A DNA stretch of 45,349 bases from CAYZJV01 sp964616275 (GTDB lineage: Bacteria; Spirochaetota; Spirochaetia; Sphaerochaetales; Sphaerochaetaceae). The notes beneath the pieces are model-generated. The model did not search any database. It was not told the DNA's origin and worked only from the letters and a program-made list of their open reading frames with translations. A program made the position numbers and the translations under genes. Within the stretch, counting starts at the first letter, position 1; each line of letters opens with the position of its first letter. Positions 15,846 through 25,098 of this stretch are shown piece by piece. The stretch covers positions 1 to 45,349 of the forward strand of contig CAZTUL010000010.1 in NCBI GenBank assembly GCA_964616275.1, in the 5' to 3' direction.

Positions 15846-16886
15846 ATGGTGAATACACAGGTGCAGCCGGTTGAGCAGATTCCCGATTCATCGTGGTTTC
15901 CTTTTTCGGACGAACCGGTGATTCAGGGTCTTTGGTACGTGCCCCGAATTTCGTGCCCCTCATTTCTTTTTCCAGAAGATACTCCAGACGGGAAATGGCA
16001 CCTGTTTGCTCATTCATGGCTGGGTATTCAACACTACATTTCCGATAGTGGAATTATGTGGGAACCTCGAGGCTTGCTTCAGGTAAGAGGCAAATACCCC
16101 TATATTTTTAAAGCGAAAGGAGCCTTTCATGTCGTCTACGAACGCCATGGACGACCTATCCCATTCATTGAAAAACTTACGAAGCGGATGAGAAAAGCAC
16201 ATGTGGTCGGATCCCATATTGAGATGCGTACCTCAAACGATCTCACTGTATGGAGCGAACCACGTGTTGTCCTCAAAGCAAAAGATATTCCTTCAGCGGG
16301 GGATTATCTGAAGAAGCCAATCCTGAGTCACCCGCAGGTTCTTAGTGTTGAGGGAGGGTACCGATTATATATTGGATCATCTAAGGTTGGAAAGAATCCC
16401 TCTTCGGCACGGTATGTTTGTTCAGCCTTTTCAGAAACGGTGGATGGAACCTATCTTGCCGAATCGCATATGCCTCTGGTAGAACCGGTACCTAATGATC
16501 CATGGAGAAATCTGGCTGTAGGGCGAATGAGTATATATAAGGGAGTTGAAACGTATGTTGCTCTTCAGTCAGCTCGATACTGGAACGCCGAACGAAAGTG
16601 TCAGGCTTCTGCAATCGTATTGCTTACCAGTAGAGATGGTTTGCAGTGGCAGCGAGAACATACAAAGCCAATTCTCGTTCCTGCAGACCGAGGGTGGGCA
16701 TCTGAGCATATTGTGAGTTGTGATATTCGCTATAAACAGGATGAAGCGTGTTGGTACGCCTATTTTTCTGCTAGTGGAGAGCGTTCATTCGGTTTGGTGA
16801 GAGAATCAATCGGTCTCCTTATAGGGAAAATTCCTGCTCTCAGGAAACCTGCCGATACAGCAGAAGACCTCTATATGCATGATTAA
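15846..16886 (+). CDS. Glycosidase-like five-bladed beta-propeller protein (GH32/43/68 superfamily)
   Basis: This 346-residue protein has repeating blades of the kind seen in GH43/GH32-type propellers: FPEDTPDGKWHLFAHSW, YPYIFKAKGAFHVVYERHG, MRTSNDLTVWSEPRVVL, LTSRDGLQWQREHTKPILV. No signal peptide is present, so it should be cytoplasmic. Similar propellers occur in glycan-tailoring proteins and in phosphorylases. Substrate and activity cannot be named. It starts 5 bases after the previous gene with a weak ribosome site. It ends tail-to-tail with the esterase gene; the two stop codons overlap by 3 bases. Confidence 0.65.
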   Translation: MVNTQVQPVEQIPDSSWFPFSDEPVIQGLWYVPRISCPSFLFPEDTPDGKWHLFAHSWLGIQHYISDSGIMWEPRGLLQVRGKYPYIFKAKGAFHVVYERHGRPIPFIEKLTKRMRKAHVVGSHIEMRTSNDLTVWSEPRVVLKAKDIPSAGDYLKKPILSHPQVLSVEGGYRLYIGSSKVGKNPSSARYVCSAFSETVDGTYLAESHMPLVEPVPNDPWRNLAVGRMSIYKGVETYVALQSARYWNAERKCQASAIVLLTSRDGLQWQREHTKPILVPADRGWASEHIVSCDIRYKQDEACWYAYFSASGERSFGLVRESIGLLIGKIPALRKPADTAEDLYMHD

Positions 16887-17992
16887 CCTTCTTCAACGCC
16901 CACAGCGACAAAGGATTTATTGGTCTTTCGTGCAACTTTTAGCTCTCGTTTATTCTGTTTCCGCATTTGTGATTTGGTAAGCAGCTCTACCTGTTCCACC
17001 TGTCTTCCAGCAATAAATTGCATAATGGCCGATTCTGTCTCTTCTGATCCTGGAGCTGCAGGATAGGCAAGGTAACCATGTACGGTATGCTTACACTCCA
17101 AGTACTTAACTGGTGTATCAGCAGAACGTAAAGCTTCGGCATATAATTTCCCATCGTCCAACAAAGGATCGTTATCTGCCGTGATGATGAGTGTAGGCGG
17201 CAATCGGGAATGATCTTTAGATAGGAGTGGAGAGAAGTTTGGGTTGAGAATGTCTTTAGGCTCACTCTGGTAACTCTTGATAAAGAACTGCATCTCTCGA
17301 CCGGTAAGAGTTGGGCTCTCTTTGAATTTATTGAATGATGAAGTTCGTAACCGTCCATCAGTAACCGGATAGATAAGTACTTGTCCTGCGATGTGAGGCC
17401 CTTTGCGATCACGAGAAAGTCTACTTACCACAGCTGCCAGATTTCCTCCTGCACTATCTCCCATGACGAAGATTCTTTCAGGATCGATTTTCCAGTAGCG
17501 AGCTCCCTGAGATGCCCAAATGAGTGTGTTGTAGCAATCTTCTACAGCTGTTGGGAACTTGTATTGTGGTGCAAGTCGGTAATCTACTGAGAGTACTGCT
17601 GCATTTGTTATTGATGCTATGCGAGCACAGATGAAACTATATAAATCCATGTTTCCCCAGACCCAGCCACCCCCATGGTAGAAGATAATGAGTGGACGAA
17701 GGCTAGTAAGTTGCTTAGGGATTTTGTCTCGTCTTTGAAAGAAATATCCAGTTACCATACCATCATCTACAGGGATAATGTATGTTGATGTTTCCACGTG
17801 TTTTGTCTGTTTCTTAAAAAGTCGTCGAGTAAGCCAGTTATTTGGTATAGACTGTTTATTTTTCTCAGCAATCTGCTCTTCAGTTAATTCCGAAACATCT
17901 GTTTCACCAAAGATTTTTTTTGATAGATGAATAATCCTCTGCAGTTTTTTTGAGATGGAAATTATTTGTTCTGGTCTATCCTGTTGTTCCAT
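16883..17992 (-). CDS. Alpha/beta-hydrolase of the hormone-sensitive lipase family (esterase)
   Basis: This 369-residue protein has the HSL oxyanion motif FYHGGGWVWG, the nucleophile elbow VMGDSAGGNLA, the acid in ITADNDPLLDDG, and the His in CKHTVHGYLAYPA. It is an intracellular carboxyl-esterase by family. A lysine/arginine-rich tail (KSQMRKQNKRELKVARKTNK) follows the catalytic His region and is unusual for the family. The ATG at 17992 has AAAGG 7 bases upstream; the longer in-frame start has none. Confidence 0.88.
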   Translation of the reverse strand: MEQQDRPEQIISISKKLQRIIHLSKKIFGETDVSELTEEQIAEKNKQSIPNNWLTRRLFKKQTKHVETSTYIIPVDDGMVTGYFFQRRDKIPKQLTSLRPLIIFYHGGGWVWGNMDLYSFICARIASITNAAVLSVDYRLAPQYKFPTAVEDCYNTLIWASQGARYWKIDPERIFVMGDSAGGNLAAVVSRLSRDRKGPHIAGQVLIYPVTDGRLRTSSFNKFKESPTLTGREMQFFIKSYQSEPKDILNPNFSPLLSKDHSRLPPTLIITADNDPLLDDGKLYAEALRSADTPVKYLECKHTVHGYLAYPAAPGSEETESAIMQFIAGRQVEQVELLTKSQMRKQNKRELKVARKTNKSFVAVGVEEG

Positions 17993-18062
17993 GGGTATAC
18001 CTTTATTGTTCTTTGCAATGGCACCACTATATAACATTTGACCCCGGTTGTCATGCTAATTT

Positions 18063-18686
18063 TTATTGGGGAAAAGGAATGAGTACAAAAACAGGATCTC
18101 CTGAGACGCTTATTTCGCACGTTGTTTCGTAACTTTTATTTGATATACTTTGCTGCTCCATGGAGATAGGGAATTTTGTCAGTTCCCAGTGAAGATGCCG
18201 AGAACTTACTAGGGATTTTCCTTGTGCTGCAGCAGGGATAATAGAAAGCGGATTGTTTGGTATGGTTTTCAGTACTTTTGAATCACGAACCAGTATCATC
18301 TGTTCTCGTGCAGTTATCCATTGTTCAGGAGGGCCGTAAATTGAAAAGAGCGAATATAGATGTATGAGATGATCGAATCGGCCTTCTCCTCCCCCAACAA
18401 GTATATACGATGTAAATCCCTTTGATTTAATGTGCTGAAGCAATGCTTCAGTATCGGTGACATCTTTTTCTTCAGGAAGTTTTATGTGAGGAATATGGGC
18501 GAGCAGATCCAATGATGAGAGTGAATCGAAGTCCCCTATTGCTTCATGAACTGTGTACCCAAGGTGTATAGCTGTTTCAATACCGCTGTCTGCGGCACAA
18601 ACGTAAGAACAGGAGGGAATCATGTTTCGATTAAACTGTTTACCAGGTCCGCATCCTCCGGTAAAAAGTAGTGCTGGTGAACTCAT
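18063..18686 (-). CDS. thiN: Thiamine pyrophosphokinase
   Basis: This 207-residue protein has the TPK signature order: CAADSGIETAIHLG, EAIGDFDSLSS, LPEEKDVTDTEALL, and LVGGGEGRFDHLIHLYSL. These bind Mg-ATP and the pyrimidine side. It makes thiamine diphosphate directly from thiamine and ATP. The C-terminal thiamine-binding strands (ISNKSYETTCEISVSGDPVFVLIP) are present. The gene follows the barrel-protein terminator; its -10-like box ends six bases before the ATG and no ribosome site is seen. Confidence 0.92.
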   Translation of the reverse strand: MSSPALLFTGGCGPGKQFNRNMIPSCSYVCAADSGIETAIHLGYTVHEAIGDFDSLSSLDLLAHIPHIKLPEEKDVTDTEALLQHIKSKGFTSYILVGGGEGRFDHLIHLYSLFSIYGPPEQWITAREQMILVRDSKVLKTIPNNPLSIIPAAAQGKSLVSSRHLHWELTKFPISMEQQSISNKSYETTCEISVSGDPVFVLIPFPQ

Positions 18687-18692
18687 AACGGG

Positions 18693-18701
18693 ATGGTACC
18701 A
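18693..18701 (-). promoter_or_regulatory. Extended -10 promoter of thiN, probably leaderless
   Basis: Minus strand TGG-TACCAT followed by six bases and the ATG at 18686. A good -35 is not seen; that region is the terminator hairpin of the preceding gene, so this is less certain than the other leaderless promoters. Confidence 0.45.
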
Positions 18702-18703
18702 TG

Positions 18704-18738
18704 TAAAAATGCCAGAGTCGATACATCAACTCCGGCAT
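18704..18738 (-). terminator. Rho-independent terminator of the small barrel-protein gene
   Basis: Minus strand: ATGCCGGAGT, ten-base loop, ACTCTGGCAT with one mismatch, then five T. It lies 24 bases after the stop at 18762. Confidence 0.85.
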
Positions 18739-18761
18739 GAAAGTAGCTGACTGGGAAAAGA

Positions 18762-19307
18762 TTAGAATTTGAATTTAGCTGAAACGCCGATAAGACTTCC
18801 TCGGAGTGCACTTTCTGAGAAGTAGTCTTCAATATTAGCAAAGAAATCCTCTAAATCATCTACAAAAAAGTTTGCTTCAACACCGACGCTGAACGTATCA
18901 AGGATATTAAAATCAACTCCTGTTCTTGCATTAAATCCAACCCCTTCAGTATACCCATCAACGGTTTCATTTTCAGAGATGAGTCCAAGGTAAGCGGGAC
19001 CAACGCTCAAAAATGGTTCTACAAAACCAAATGGTAGTCTTGCAACAGCACTCACAATATACATCATCATGAAGTTTTCCATTGCCTCATCTGAAGCAAG
19101 AACTATTGCATCTGCTGAAGCTCCCAAGTAATCACTGAGAAAGAATTCCGCACGAATGCCTGGTGCATACGCGTCTGAATCGCCCGATTCAAAAGAATCT
19201 AGAAATCCATAATTAACAAACCCAATTGATCCCGTGCTAGCGGCTGCAAGCGACATTGTAGTTGCTATCAATAGAATCAAAACCATTGCCAGTGCTTTTT
19301 TGCGCAT
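18762..19307 (-). CDS. Small outer-membrane beta-barrel protein
   Basis: This 181-residue protein has a signal peptide (MRKKALAMVLILLIATTMSLAAAS, cleavage near residue 24). Alternating-hydrophobicity strands follow, and the end SAKFKF carries the C-terminal Phe used by the BAM machinery. It resembles OmpA/OmpW-type eight-strand barrels in size. The ATG at 19307 has AGGAGG 6 bases upstream. Its own promoter and terminator make it monocistronic. Function unknown. Confidence 0.8.
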   Translation of the reverse strand: MRKKALAMVLILLIATTMSLAAASTGSIGFVNYGFLDSFESGDSDAYAPGIRAEFFLSDYLGASADAIVLASDEAMENFMMMYIVSAVARLPFGFVEPFLSVGPAYLGLISENETVDGYTEGVGFNARTGVDFNILDTFSVGVEANFFVDDLEDFFANIEDYFSESALRGSLIGVSAKFKF

Positions 19308-19343
19308 ATGTGTCCTCCTAAAATTTTCAATACCTACGACAGT

Positions 19344-19372
19344 ATTGTATGTGAACCTTTTTGATTTCACAA
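19344..19372 (-). promoter_or_regulatory. Promoter of the small barrel-protein gene
   Basis: Minus strand TTGTGA (19372-19367), 17-base spacer, TACAAT (19349-19344). The start point is near 19337, giving a leader of about 30 bases that carries AGGAGG, unlike the leaderless genes around it. Confidence 0.65.
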
Positions 19373-19516
19373 CATAAAAAACACACTAACTGACAAAAGG
19401 TTATGACAAAAATGGAAAAAAGTAATGAATCGTGTTGTAATCAGAATTTTTTGTTGATAGGACATGCAGGAAGAAGGAAGGATTAAATTTTTATATCACC
19501 ATATTGCATATTGCAT

Positions 19517-19545
19517 TTGAATTAAATGAAGTAAAACTGTAGTAT
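19517..19545 (+). promoter_or_regulatory. Promoter of the YeiH-family gene, probably leaderless
   Basis: TTGAAT (19517-19522), 17-base spacer, TAGTAT (19540-19545), seven bases, then ATG at 19553. There is no ribosome site. A short tandem repeat (ATATTGC twice, 19501-19514) lies just upstream. Confidence 0.65.
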
Positions 19546-19552
19546 CATCAGC

Positions 19553-20563
19553 ATGAAACGCATAATCCAGTACATTCCAGGAATATCCGGTGCCATCATT
19601 GTTGCACTTCTTGGAATATTTTTTAGTTCATTAATTCCTCAGGGGTACATAAGTGGAGGTGTATTTGCTCTGCTCATCGGCATGGCAGCTCATCCGATTG
19701 TGATTCGCTTCCCTCTAATGGGAAAGGGAATATCTTTTACTGGAAAACGATTACTAAAAATTGCCATCATTGGAATGGGAGCATCGCTCAGTATCCAGCA
19801 GGTAGTCCAAGTGGGCGGCATTTCATTAGTTGTCATGTTCTTTACGCTTGCTACAGCATTTGGCGGTGGATATCTTGTAGGACGGCTTTTTGGTATCCCG
19901 TGGAGGCAATCTGGGCTTATTTCTGCAGGGACGGGTATCTGTGGAGGTTCCGCAATTGCTGCAATCGCACCAGTAATCAACGCGGATGCTAAAGATATTG
20001 CATATGCTCTCTCAGCAACATTTTTATTCGATATACTTATGGTGGTACTCTTTCCTCTCATGGGACGAGCTCTTCACATGAGTGACCTTGGTTTCGGACT
20101 TTGGACAGGAACTGCGGTAAATGATACCTCATCCGTAGTTGCTGCAGGGTATGCATTCTCTGAAGCTGCAGGAAATTTTGCAATCGTTGTCAAACTTACC
20201 CGTACCCTTTCTATTGTCCCCGCTGTGCTTATCTTCTCTCTAATCGAAGCGAGAGCAGCACGCAAAGAAAATACCACCGACGGTGCAAGATTCTCCTTTC
20301 GAGCAGTATTTCCCTGGTTCGTTCTTGCGTTTCTTGGAGTGGTGATCCTTCAGAGCTTTGGTGTTTTCTCCACCGAAACGTCTTCGCAGATTTCTCGAGT
20401 TGGAAAATTCTGTATGGTAATGGCACTTGGAGCTATCGGACTTAAAACAGATGCTCACCGTCTCATTCGATCCGGTTTAAAGCCGCTCCTTCTTGGTTTT
20501 ATTGTGTCGGTTGCCGTTGTGGTTATTTCCTATGTAGTCCAGCTGAGTCTGCATCAAATCTAG
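19553..20563 (+). CDS. YeiH/UPF0324-family membrane transporter
   Basis: This 336-residue protein has about ten membrane helices and the family's conserved stretch: GTGICGGSAIAAIAPVINADAKDIAYALS, then LWTGTAVNDTSSVVAAGYAFSEAAGNFAIVVKLTRTL. YeiH proteins are called putative sulfate or anion exporters; for this protein the substrate is unknown. It is monocistronic, with about 105 bases before the CBS gene and no clear terminator between. Confidence 0.9.
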   Translation: MKRIIQYIPGISGAIIVALLGIFFSSLIPQGYISGGVFALLIGMAAHPIVIRFPLMGKGISFTGKRLLKIAIIGMGASLSIQQVVQVGGISLVVMFFTLATAFGGGYLVGRLFGIPWRQSGLISAGTGICGGSAIAAIAPVINADAKDIAYALSATFLFDILMVVLFPLMGRALHMSDLGFGLWTGTAVNDTSSVVAAGYAFSEAAGNFAIVVKLTRTLSIVPAVLIFSLIEARAARKENTTDGARFSFRAVFPWFVLAFLGVVILQSFGVFSTETSSQISRVGKFCMVMALGAIGLKTDAHRLIRSGLKPLLLGFIVSVAVVVISYVVQLSLHQI

Positions 20564-20667
20564 CAAACTGAAAATGATGAATCTTGAAACGAATCCACTT
20601 GCGAAAAATACCTCATCAGGGTAACATCGTGAGGTAACATATCAGTTCACCTAAAGAGGAGGTTCGT

Positions 20668-21105
20668 ATGAGCACAGTGAGATCGATATTGGATCAGAAG
20701 GGGAGTGAAATTGTCACCGTACTCCCAGCAGATACCTTGGCACAAGCCATTTTAAAACTTACCCAGCATCGTATTGGTGCAGTTTTGGTACTTGATGAAA
20801 GTGGCGCCATTAAGGGAATTCTCTCTGAGCGTGACGTTGTAAAACACCTCGCAGGACGTATTGAATTTTCAACCACTATCTCTGTTTCAGAAGTAATGAC
20901 CAAGGGTGTAACCTACGTAAAGCCTCATCAGAGTCTCGATGAATGTCTGCAACTGATGACTACAGGACGGTTCAGACACTTGCCGGTTGTTGATAACGAT
21001 GCTGTTGTCGGCATTATTTCAATTGGAGACGTAGTCAAGGCTGTTCTCGCAGACCGAGCATTCCAAATCGGTCAGCTTGAATACTACATAACCAACACAT
21101 TCTAA
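20668..21105 (+). CDS. Two-CBS-domain protein
   Basis: This 145-residue protein consists of two CBS domains (about 8-62 and 75-137). Typical lines are LTQHRIGAVLVLDESGAIKGILSERDVVKHL and LQLMTTGRFRHLPVVDNDAVVGIISIGDVVKAVL. Such pairs bind adenine nucleotides and act as energy sensors. GAGGAGG lies about 5 bases before the ATG. It sits 15 bases upstream of the AEC transporter and is probably co-transcribed, so it may regulate that transporter; this is inference only. Confidence 0.88.
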   Translation: MSTVRSILDQKGSEIVTVLPADTLAQAILKLTQHRIGAVLVLDESGAIKGILSERDVVKHLAGRIEFSTTISVSEVMTKGVTYVKPHQSLDECLQLMTTGRFRHLPVVDNDAVVGIISIGDVVKAVLADRAFQIGQLEYYITNTF

Positions 21106-21120
21106 ACATCAATTAGCTCT

Positions 21121-22050
21121 ATGTTGGAAACAATTTATTCTGTACTTCCCATATTAGCGTTATTCGTAATTGGGTATGTGCTAAAGAGAATACACTTCTT
21201 CACTCCTCACGCTGTTGGGGAGATGAAGAAGCTTGTCACGTATATTGCTCTCCCCATGCTTCTTTTTCAGGCGTTTGCCTCAATTGAAGTTGAGCCAAAG
21301 TACCTTATTCTGGTAGTTGTGGTCTTTTTCTCGTGTGTACTCATGGTAACACTAGGAAGACTTTTATCCCGTCCTGTTCGGATGAATACCCCCTATTTTG
21401 CCTTCATGATGGGTGGTTTTGAGATGGGAATGCTCGGATACGCCTTGTATTTGGGGCTGTATGGACAGGAGCACATTGGGAAATTTGCCTTAGCCGATTT
21501 AGGCCAAGTGCTCTTTGTCTATTTCATCCTTATGGTGCTGCTTATTCGTGAGGGTGGTGGAATAAGCACACCGAAAGCTTTATTGAAAAGATTCATTACA
21601 AGCCCAGCAATTATTGCAATTTTTAGCGGCCTTATTGTAAGTGGACTTAAAGATGTAGTAACACCCGGTCCATTCCTAAACAGTGTAGCAGAACTCATCG
21701 ATATGCTCAGCGGGATTACGGTACCACTCATAGCAATCACAATCGGATTCGGAACCTCCTTCCACAAGGAAGGCCTTGCTATGTCTCTGAAGACTATTGT
21801 GGTGCGAAAAATCATTGCCCTGATAATCGTACTGATTCTCAATACTCTCGTGGTGGATCGCTTGCTTGGTATGGGTGCTATGTATCGATACGCCTTAATG
21901 GTAATGTTTATGCTTCCTGCACCGTTTGTAATTCCACTGTTTATGAGGAACGATGATAAAGCAAGTATGGACTATGTATCAAACACACTCTCTCTTGATA
22001 CGGTAATATCCATTCTGCTTATTGTCATAGCGGCTATTGTATATACTTAA
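21121..22050 (+). CDS. AEC-family (auxin-efflux-carrier type) transporter
   Basis: This 309-residue membrane protein has about ten helices in two inverted halves and AEC landmarks: KLVTYIALPMLLFQAFASIE near the start and MLPAPFVIPLFM(R) in the second half. Bacterial relatives carry malate/malonate or amino acids. It lacks a visible ribosome site and starts 15 bases after the CBS gene. It overlaps the convergent crp/fnr-type gene by 4 bases at the stop codons. Confidence 0.88.
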   Translation: MLETIYSVLPILALFVIGYVLKRIHFFTPHAVGEMKKLVTYIALPMLLFQAFASIEVEPKYLILVVVVFFSCVLMVTLGRLLSRPVRMNTPYFAFMMGGFEMGMLGYALYLGLYGQEHIGKFALADLGQVLFVYFILMVLLIREGGGISTPKALLKRFITSPAIIAIFSGLIVSGLKDVVTPGPFLNSVAELIDMLSGITVPLIAITIGFGTSFHKEGLAMSLKTIVVRKIIALIIVLILNTLVVDRLLGMGAMYRYALMVMFMLPAPFVIPLFMRNDDKASMDYVSNTLSLDTVISILLIVIAAIVYT

Positions 22051-22766
22051 TCCCCAAGTACAGAAAGCTCCATGAGCGACTCTTTGTCTGTAACAATAAC
22101 GTGGCGACTATCTCTGAATGAAATCACCCCCGCTTCCTCAAGTTGCGTAAGCTTGCGACTCAAAGTTTCCCGTGCAATTCCTAGATAGTTAGCAAGTCCT
22201 TCACGACTGAGAGGAAGCAATATCTCAAAACCATTTTTGCCTTGCGTTCCATACGTCTCCATGAATTCCAGGAGCATAGAGGCAATTCGCATTTCAGCAT
22301 TTCTCCCTCCCATGCTCTGTACAATCAGTTCCAAACGACGCATCCGCTGTGCCATAGCTTCTATAAGTTCCAGTGCAACAGTAGGATGCTCAGCAAGTAG
22401 TTGCATCAGTTGAGTTTTAGAAAGAATACACACATGTGTATCTTCCAAAGCTTGCACTGAGTAGGGAACTGCATCTTCGGTAAACAGGAATCGAGCACCA
22501 AAGTAATCATGTGTCGGGAAAATATAGAGGATCTGTTCTCGCCCATCTGCAGTTGTTTTAAAGGCTTTTGCACTTCCATGTTGAATGACCGTGAATCCAA
22601 GTGGACGCTCACCCTCACGGACTATGGTTTCCCCTTTCATATACGACTTGTGCTGCATCTCTGCAGTAATAGTAACTAAACTTTCATGATCTAGACTCGC
22701 AAAGAGTGGAACTTTGCTGAGACAGAGATCATTCAGACATGCACACGATATTGGGGTATTTTTCAT
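22047..22766 (-). CDS. Crp/Fnr-family regulator with FNR-like cysteines
   Basis: This 239-residue protein has a cyclic-nucleotide-fold domain (about 20-135), a dimer helix, and a C-terminal helix-turn-helix. Three N-terminal cysteines (Cys8, Cys10, Cys15) plus Cys113 are placed like the four ligands of the oxygen-sensing [4Fe-4S] cluster of FNR. The spacing C-x1-C-x4-C differs from E. coli FNR (C-x2-C-x5-C). The recognition helix reads GIARETLSRKL: Arg199, Glu200 and Arg204 match the CRP residues that read TGTGA, with a Ser203 as in FNR. A perfect TGTGA-N6-TCACA site lies between it and pflB. It is probably the anaerobic activator of pfl. Confidence 0.9.
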   Translation of the reverse strand: MKNTPISCACLNDLCLSKVPLFASLDHESLVTITAEMQHKSYMKGETIVREGERPLGFTVIQHGSAKAFKTTADGREQILYIFPTHDYFGARFLFTEDAVPYSVQALEDTHVCILSKTQLMQLLAEHPTVALELIEAMAQRMRRLELIVQSMGGRNAEMRIASMLLEFMETYGTQGKNGFEILLPLSREGLANYLGIARETLSRKLTQLEEAGVISFRDSRHVIVTDKESLMELSVLGD

Positions 22767-22843
22767 TGCATCCTCCCTGACGAAGATACTAAAACATGCT
22801 GCTTAGGGCTACTTCTCATTCACATGCTGCCATTCCTCACAGA

Positions 22844-22859
22844 TGTGATTTGAATCACA
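22844..22859. promoter_or_regulatory. CRP/FNR-type binding site upstream of pflB
   Basis: Perfect palindromic half-sites TGTGAT and ATCACA around TTGA. The centre lies about 40 bases upstream of the likely pflB start point (a -10-like TATGGT or TACACC near 22876-22886), the class II activator position. The half-site matches the recognition-helix residues of the divergent regulator. Confidence 0.75.
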
Positions 22860-22907
22860 GTAATGTTTCTAGGCTTATGGTACACCGTGATGAGATAGGA
22901 GAATATT

Positions 22908-25088
22908 ATGGATACTAGGGCTTATATAATCAAACATTACACTCCGTATGATGGAGATGAATCATTTTTAACCGAACCAACCGATCGAACAAAGACACTG
23001 TGGAAGAAGCTGTCAGCACTTCTTGCTGTTGAGCGAGACCGTGGAGGGATGTACGATATTGATAGCGAAACAATATCCACCATCACAAGCCATAATCCTG
23101 GGTATATAGATAAGAATCTAGAAACGATAGTCGGATTACAGACTGATGAACCGCTTAAGCGGGCTATCATGCCATTTGGGGGTATTCGATTAATCTACAA
23201 AGAACTCAATGCGTATGGGCGAAATGTTCCCAATCGTGTGCAGGATATTTTTACTTACAGGAAGACACACAATGATGGAGTTTTTGATGTCTACACCGAT
23301 GAAATGAAACGGGCACGCCACAGTGGTGTAATTACCGGTCTACCAGACGCATATGGACGAGGTCGAATTATTGGAGATTATCGTCGTGTCCCCCTATACG
23401 GAACCAGTGTACTCATTGAGCAGAAGAAGCTTGCAAAAAGAAAAATGGGTGCCGACGTGATGAATGAGCACTTAATCCGTGAACGTGAAGAATTGAGTGA
23501 ACAGATTCGTGCATTGGATGAACTTACCGAAATGGCAGCATCCTATGGTTTTGATATCTCAGGTCCTGCACACGACACGAAAGAGGCAATCCAGTGGCTC
23601 TACTTCGCATACCTCTCAGCGGTTAAGGAGCAGAACGGTGCAGCAATGAGCTTAGGAAGAGTCTCTACGTTTCTTGATATATATGCAGAAAAAGATTTAC
23701 GTGAAGGTCGTTATTCAGAGATAGAAATTCAGGAAATGGTCGATCATTTTGTTATGAAATTACGAATTGTTCGATTCCTAAGAACTCCGGCATATGATGA
23801 ATTATTCAGCGGTGATCCTACCTGGGTAACCGAGACAATAGGTGGCATAGCTCAAGACGGAAGGCACATGGTTACTAAAATGAGTTATCGATTTCTTCAC
23901 ACATTAACCAACCTAGGTCCAGCTCCCGAGCCAAATCTCACTATTCTTTGGAGCGACAGACTTCCCGAATCGTTTAAGAAATACTGTGCACAGATGTCGA
24001 TTACAACCTCTTCTCTTCAATATGAGAGTGATGAACTTATGCGGCCCAAATACGGAGATGATTATGGTATTGCCTGTTGTGTTTCTGCAATGACTATTGG
24101 AAAACAAATGCAATTTTTCGGTGCTCGAGTAAATCTTGCTAAAGCTCTCCTCTATGCACTGAATGGGGGTAGAGATGAGATAGACGGTTCACAGGTAGGT
24201 CCTGAGCTTGCTCCTGTGGGAGATAGTTACCTTGATTACGACGAGGTGAGAAGAAAGTTTGATACCATGCTTGATTGGTTATCTAAACTTTATATGGATA
24301 CACTCAATATTATTCACTATATGCACGATAAATACTGTTATGAACGAATCGAAATGGCACTACATGATGAAAAGATTTTGAGAACTATGGCAGGTGGAAT
24401 CGCTGGGTTGAGCGTGGTTGCAGACAGCCTTTCAGCCATAAAACATGCAAAAGTTACCCCAGTACGCGATAATCGTGGACTTATAGTCGATTTTTCCATT
24501 GAAGGTGAATATCCAGCATATGGTAATAACATTAATTCTGTTGATTGTATTGCAGTGGATATTGTGGAATCATTTATCACTAAATTTAGAAGTCACTACA
24601 GTTATCGAGACAGCATCCCAACACTTTCGGTACTTACCATTACGAGTAATGTAGTGTATGGAAAGAAGACCGGTTCAACCCCAGATGGGAGAAAGTGTGG
24701 CGAACCATTTGCCCCTGGAGCAAATCCCATGCATGGACGAGATGCGAAAGGGTGTGTAGCAAGTATGAAGAGTGTGACTGCACTTCCGTATGATGATGCA
24801 GAAGATGGAATTTCCTACACTTTCAGCATAGTACCTGGAGCGTTGGGGAAGAGTATTCAGCAACAGACTCAGAATTTGGTAACCCTATTAGATGGATATT
24901 TCCTTGAAGAAGGTCACCATATCAATGTGAATGTGCTGGATCGAGAGCTTCTGCTTGACGCAATGGAACATCCAGAACAGTATCCGCAGCTTACCATCCG
25001 TGTTAGTGGGTATGCAGTAAACTTCATAAAGCTTACACGAGAACAACAACTGGATGTTATCAACAGGACCTTCCACGAATACCTTTAG
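22908..25088 (+). CDS. pflB: Formate C-acetyltransferase (pyruvate formate-lyase)
   Basis: This 726-residue glycyl-radical enzyme converts pyruvate and CoA to acetyl-CoA and formate. The diagnostic adjacent cysteines are present in YGIACCVSAM (Cys390-Cys391), and the radical Gly701 in RVSGYAVNFIKLT near the C-terminus. The N-terminal half holds AYGRNVPNRVQDIF and GLPDAYGRGRIIGDYRR, typical of true PFL rather than glycerol dehydratase. The ATG has AGGAG upstream. It is followed 10 bases later by its activase. The enzyme marks mixed-acid type fermentation and requires strict anoxia. Confidence 0.97.
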   Translation: MDTRAYIIKHYTPYDGDESFLTEPTDRTKTLWKKLSALLAVERDRGGMYDIDSETISTITSHNPGYIDKNLETIVGLQTDEPLKRAIMPFGGIRLIYKELNAYGRNVPNRVQDIFTYRKTHNDGVFDVYTDEMKRARHSGVITGLPDAYGRGRIIGDYRRVPLYGTSVLIEQKKLAKRKMGADVMNEHLIREREELSEQIRALDELTEMAASYGFDISGPAHDTKEAIQWLYFAYLSAVKEQNGAAMSLGRVSTFLDIYAEKDLREGRYSEIEIQEMVDHFVMKLRIVRFLRTPAYDELFSGDPTWVTETIGGIAQDGRHMVTKMSYRFLHTLTNLGPAPEPNLTILWSDRLPESFKKYCAQMSITTSSLQYESDELMRPKYGDDYGIACCVSAMTIGKQMQFFGARVNLAKALLYALNGGRDEIDGSQVGPELAPVGDSYLDYDEVRRKFDTMLDWLSKLYMDTLNIIHYMHDKYCYERIEMALHDEKILRTMAGGIAGLSVVADSLSAIKHAKVTPVRDNRGLIVDFSIEGEYPAYGNNINSVDCIAVDIVESFITKFRSHYSYRDSIPTLSVLTITSNVVYGKKTGSTPDGRKCGEPFAPGANPMHGRDAKGCVASMKSVTALPYDDAEDGISYTFSIVPGALGKSIQQQTQNLVTLLDGYFLEEGHHINVNVLDRELLLDAMEHPEQYPQLTIRVSGYAVNFIKLTREQQLDVINRTFHEYL

Positions 25089-25098
25089 GAGGCTATAC

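Noticed and set aside
15995..16010. Sigma-54-like TGGCAC...TTGC inside the propeller gene
   Set aside because: GG-to-GC spacing is one base short and it lies in the middle of a coding region.
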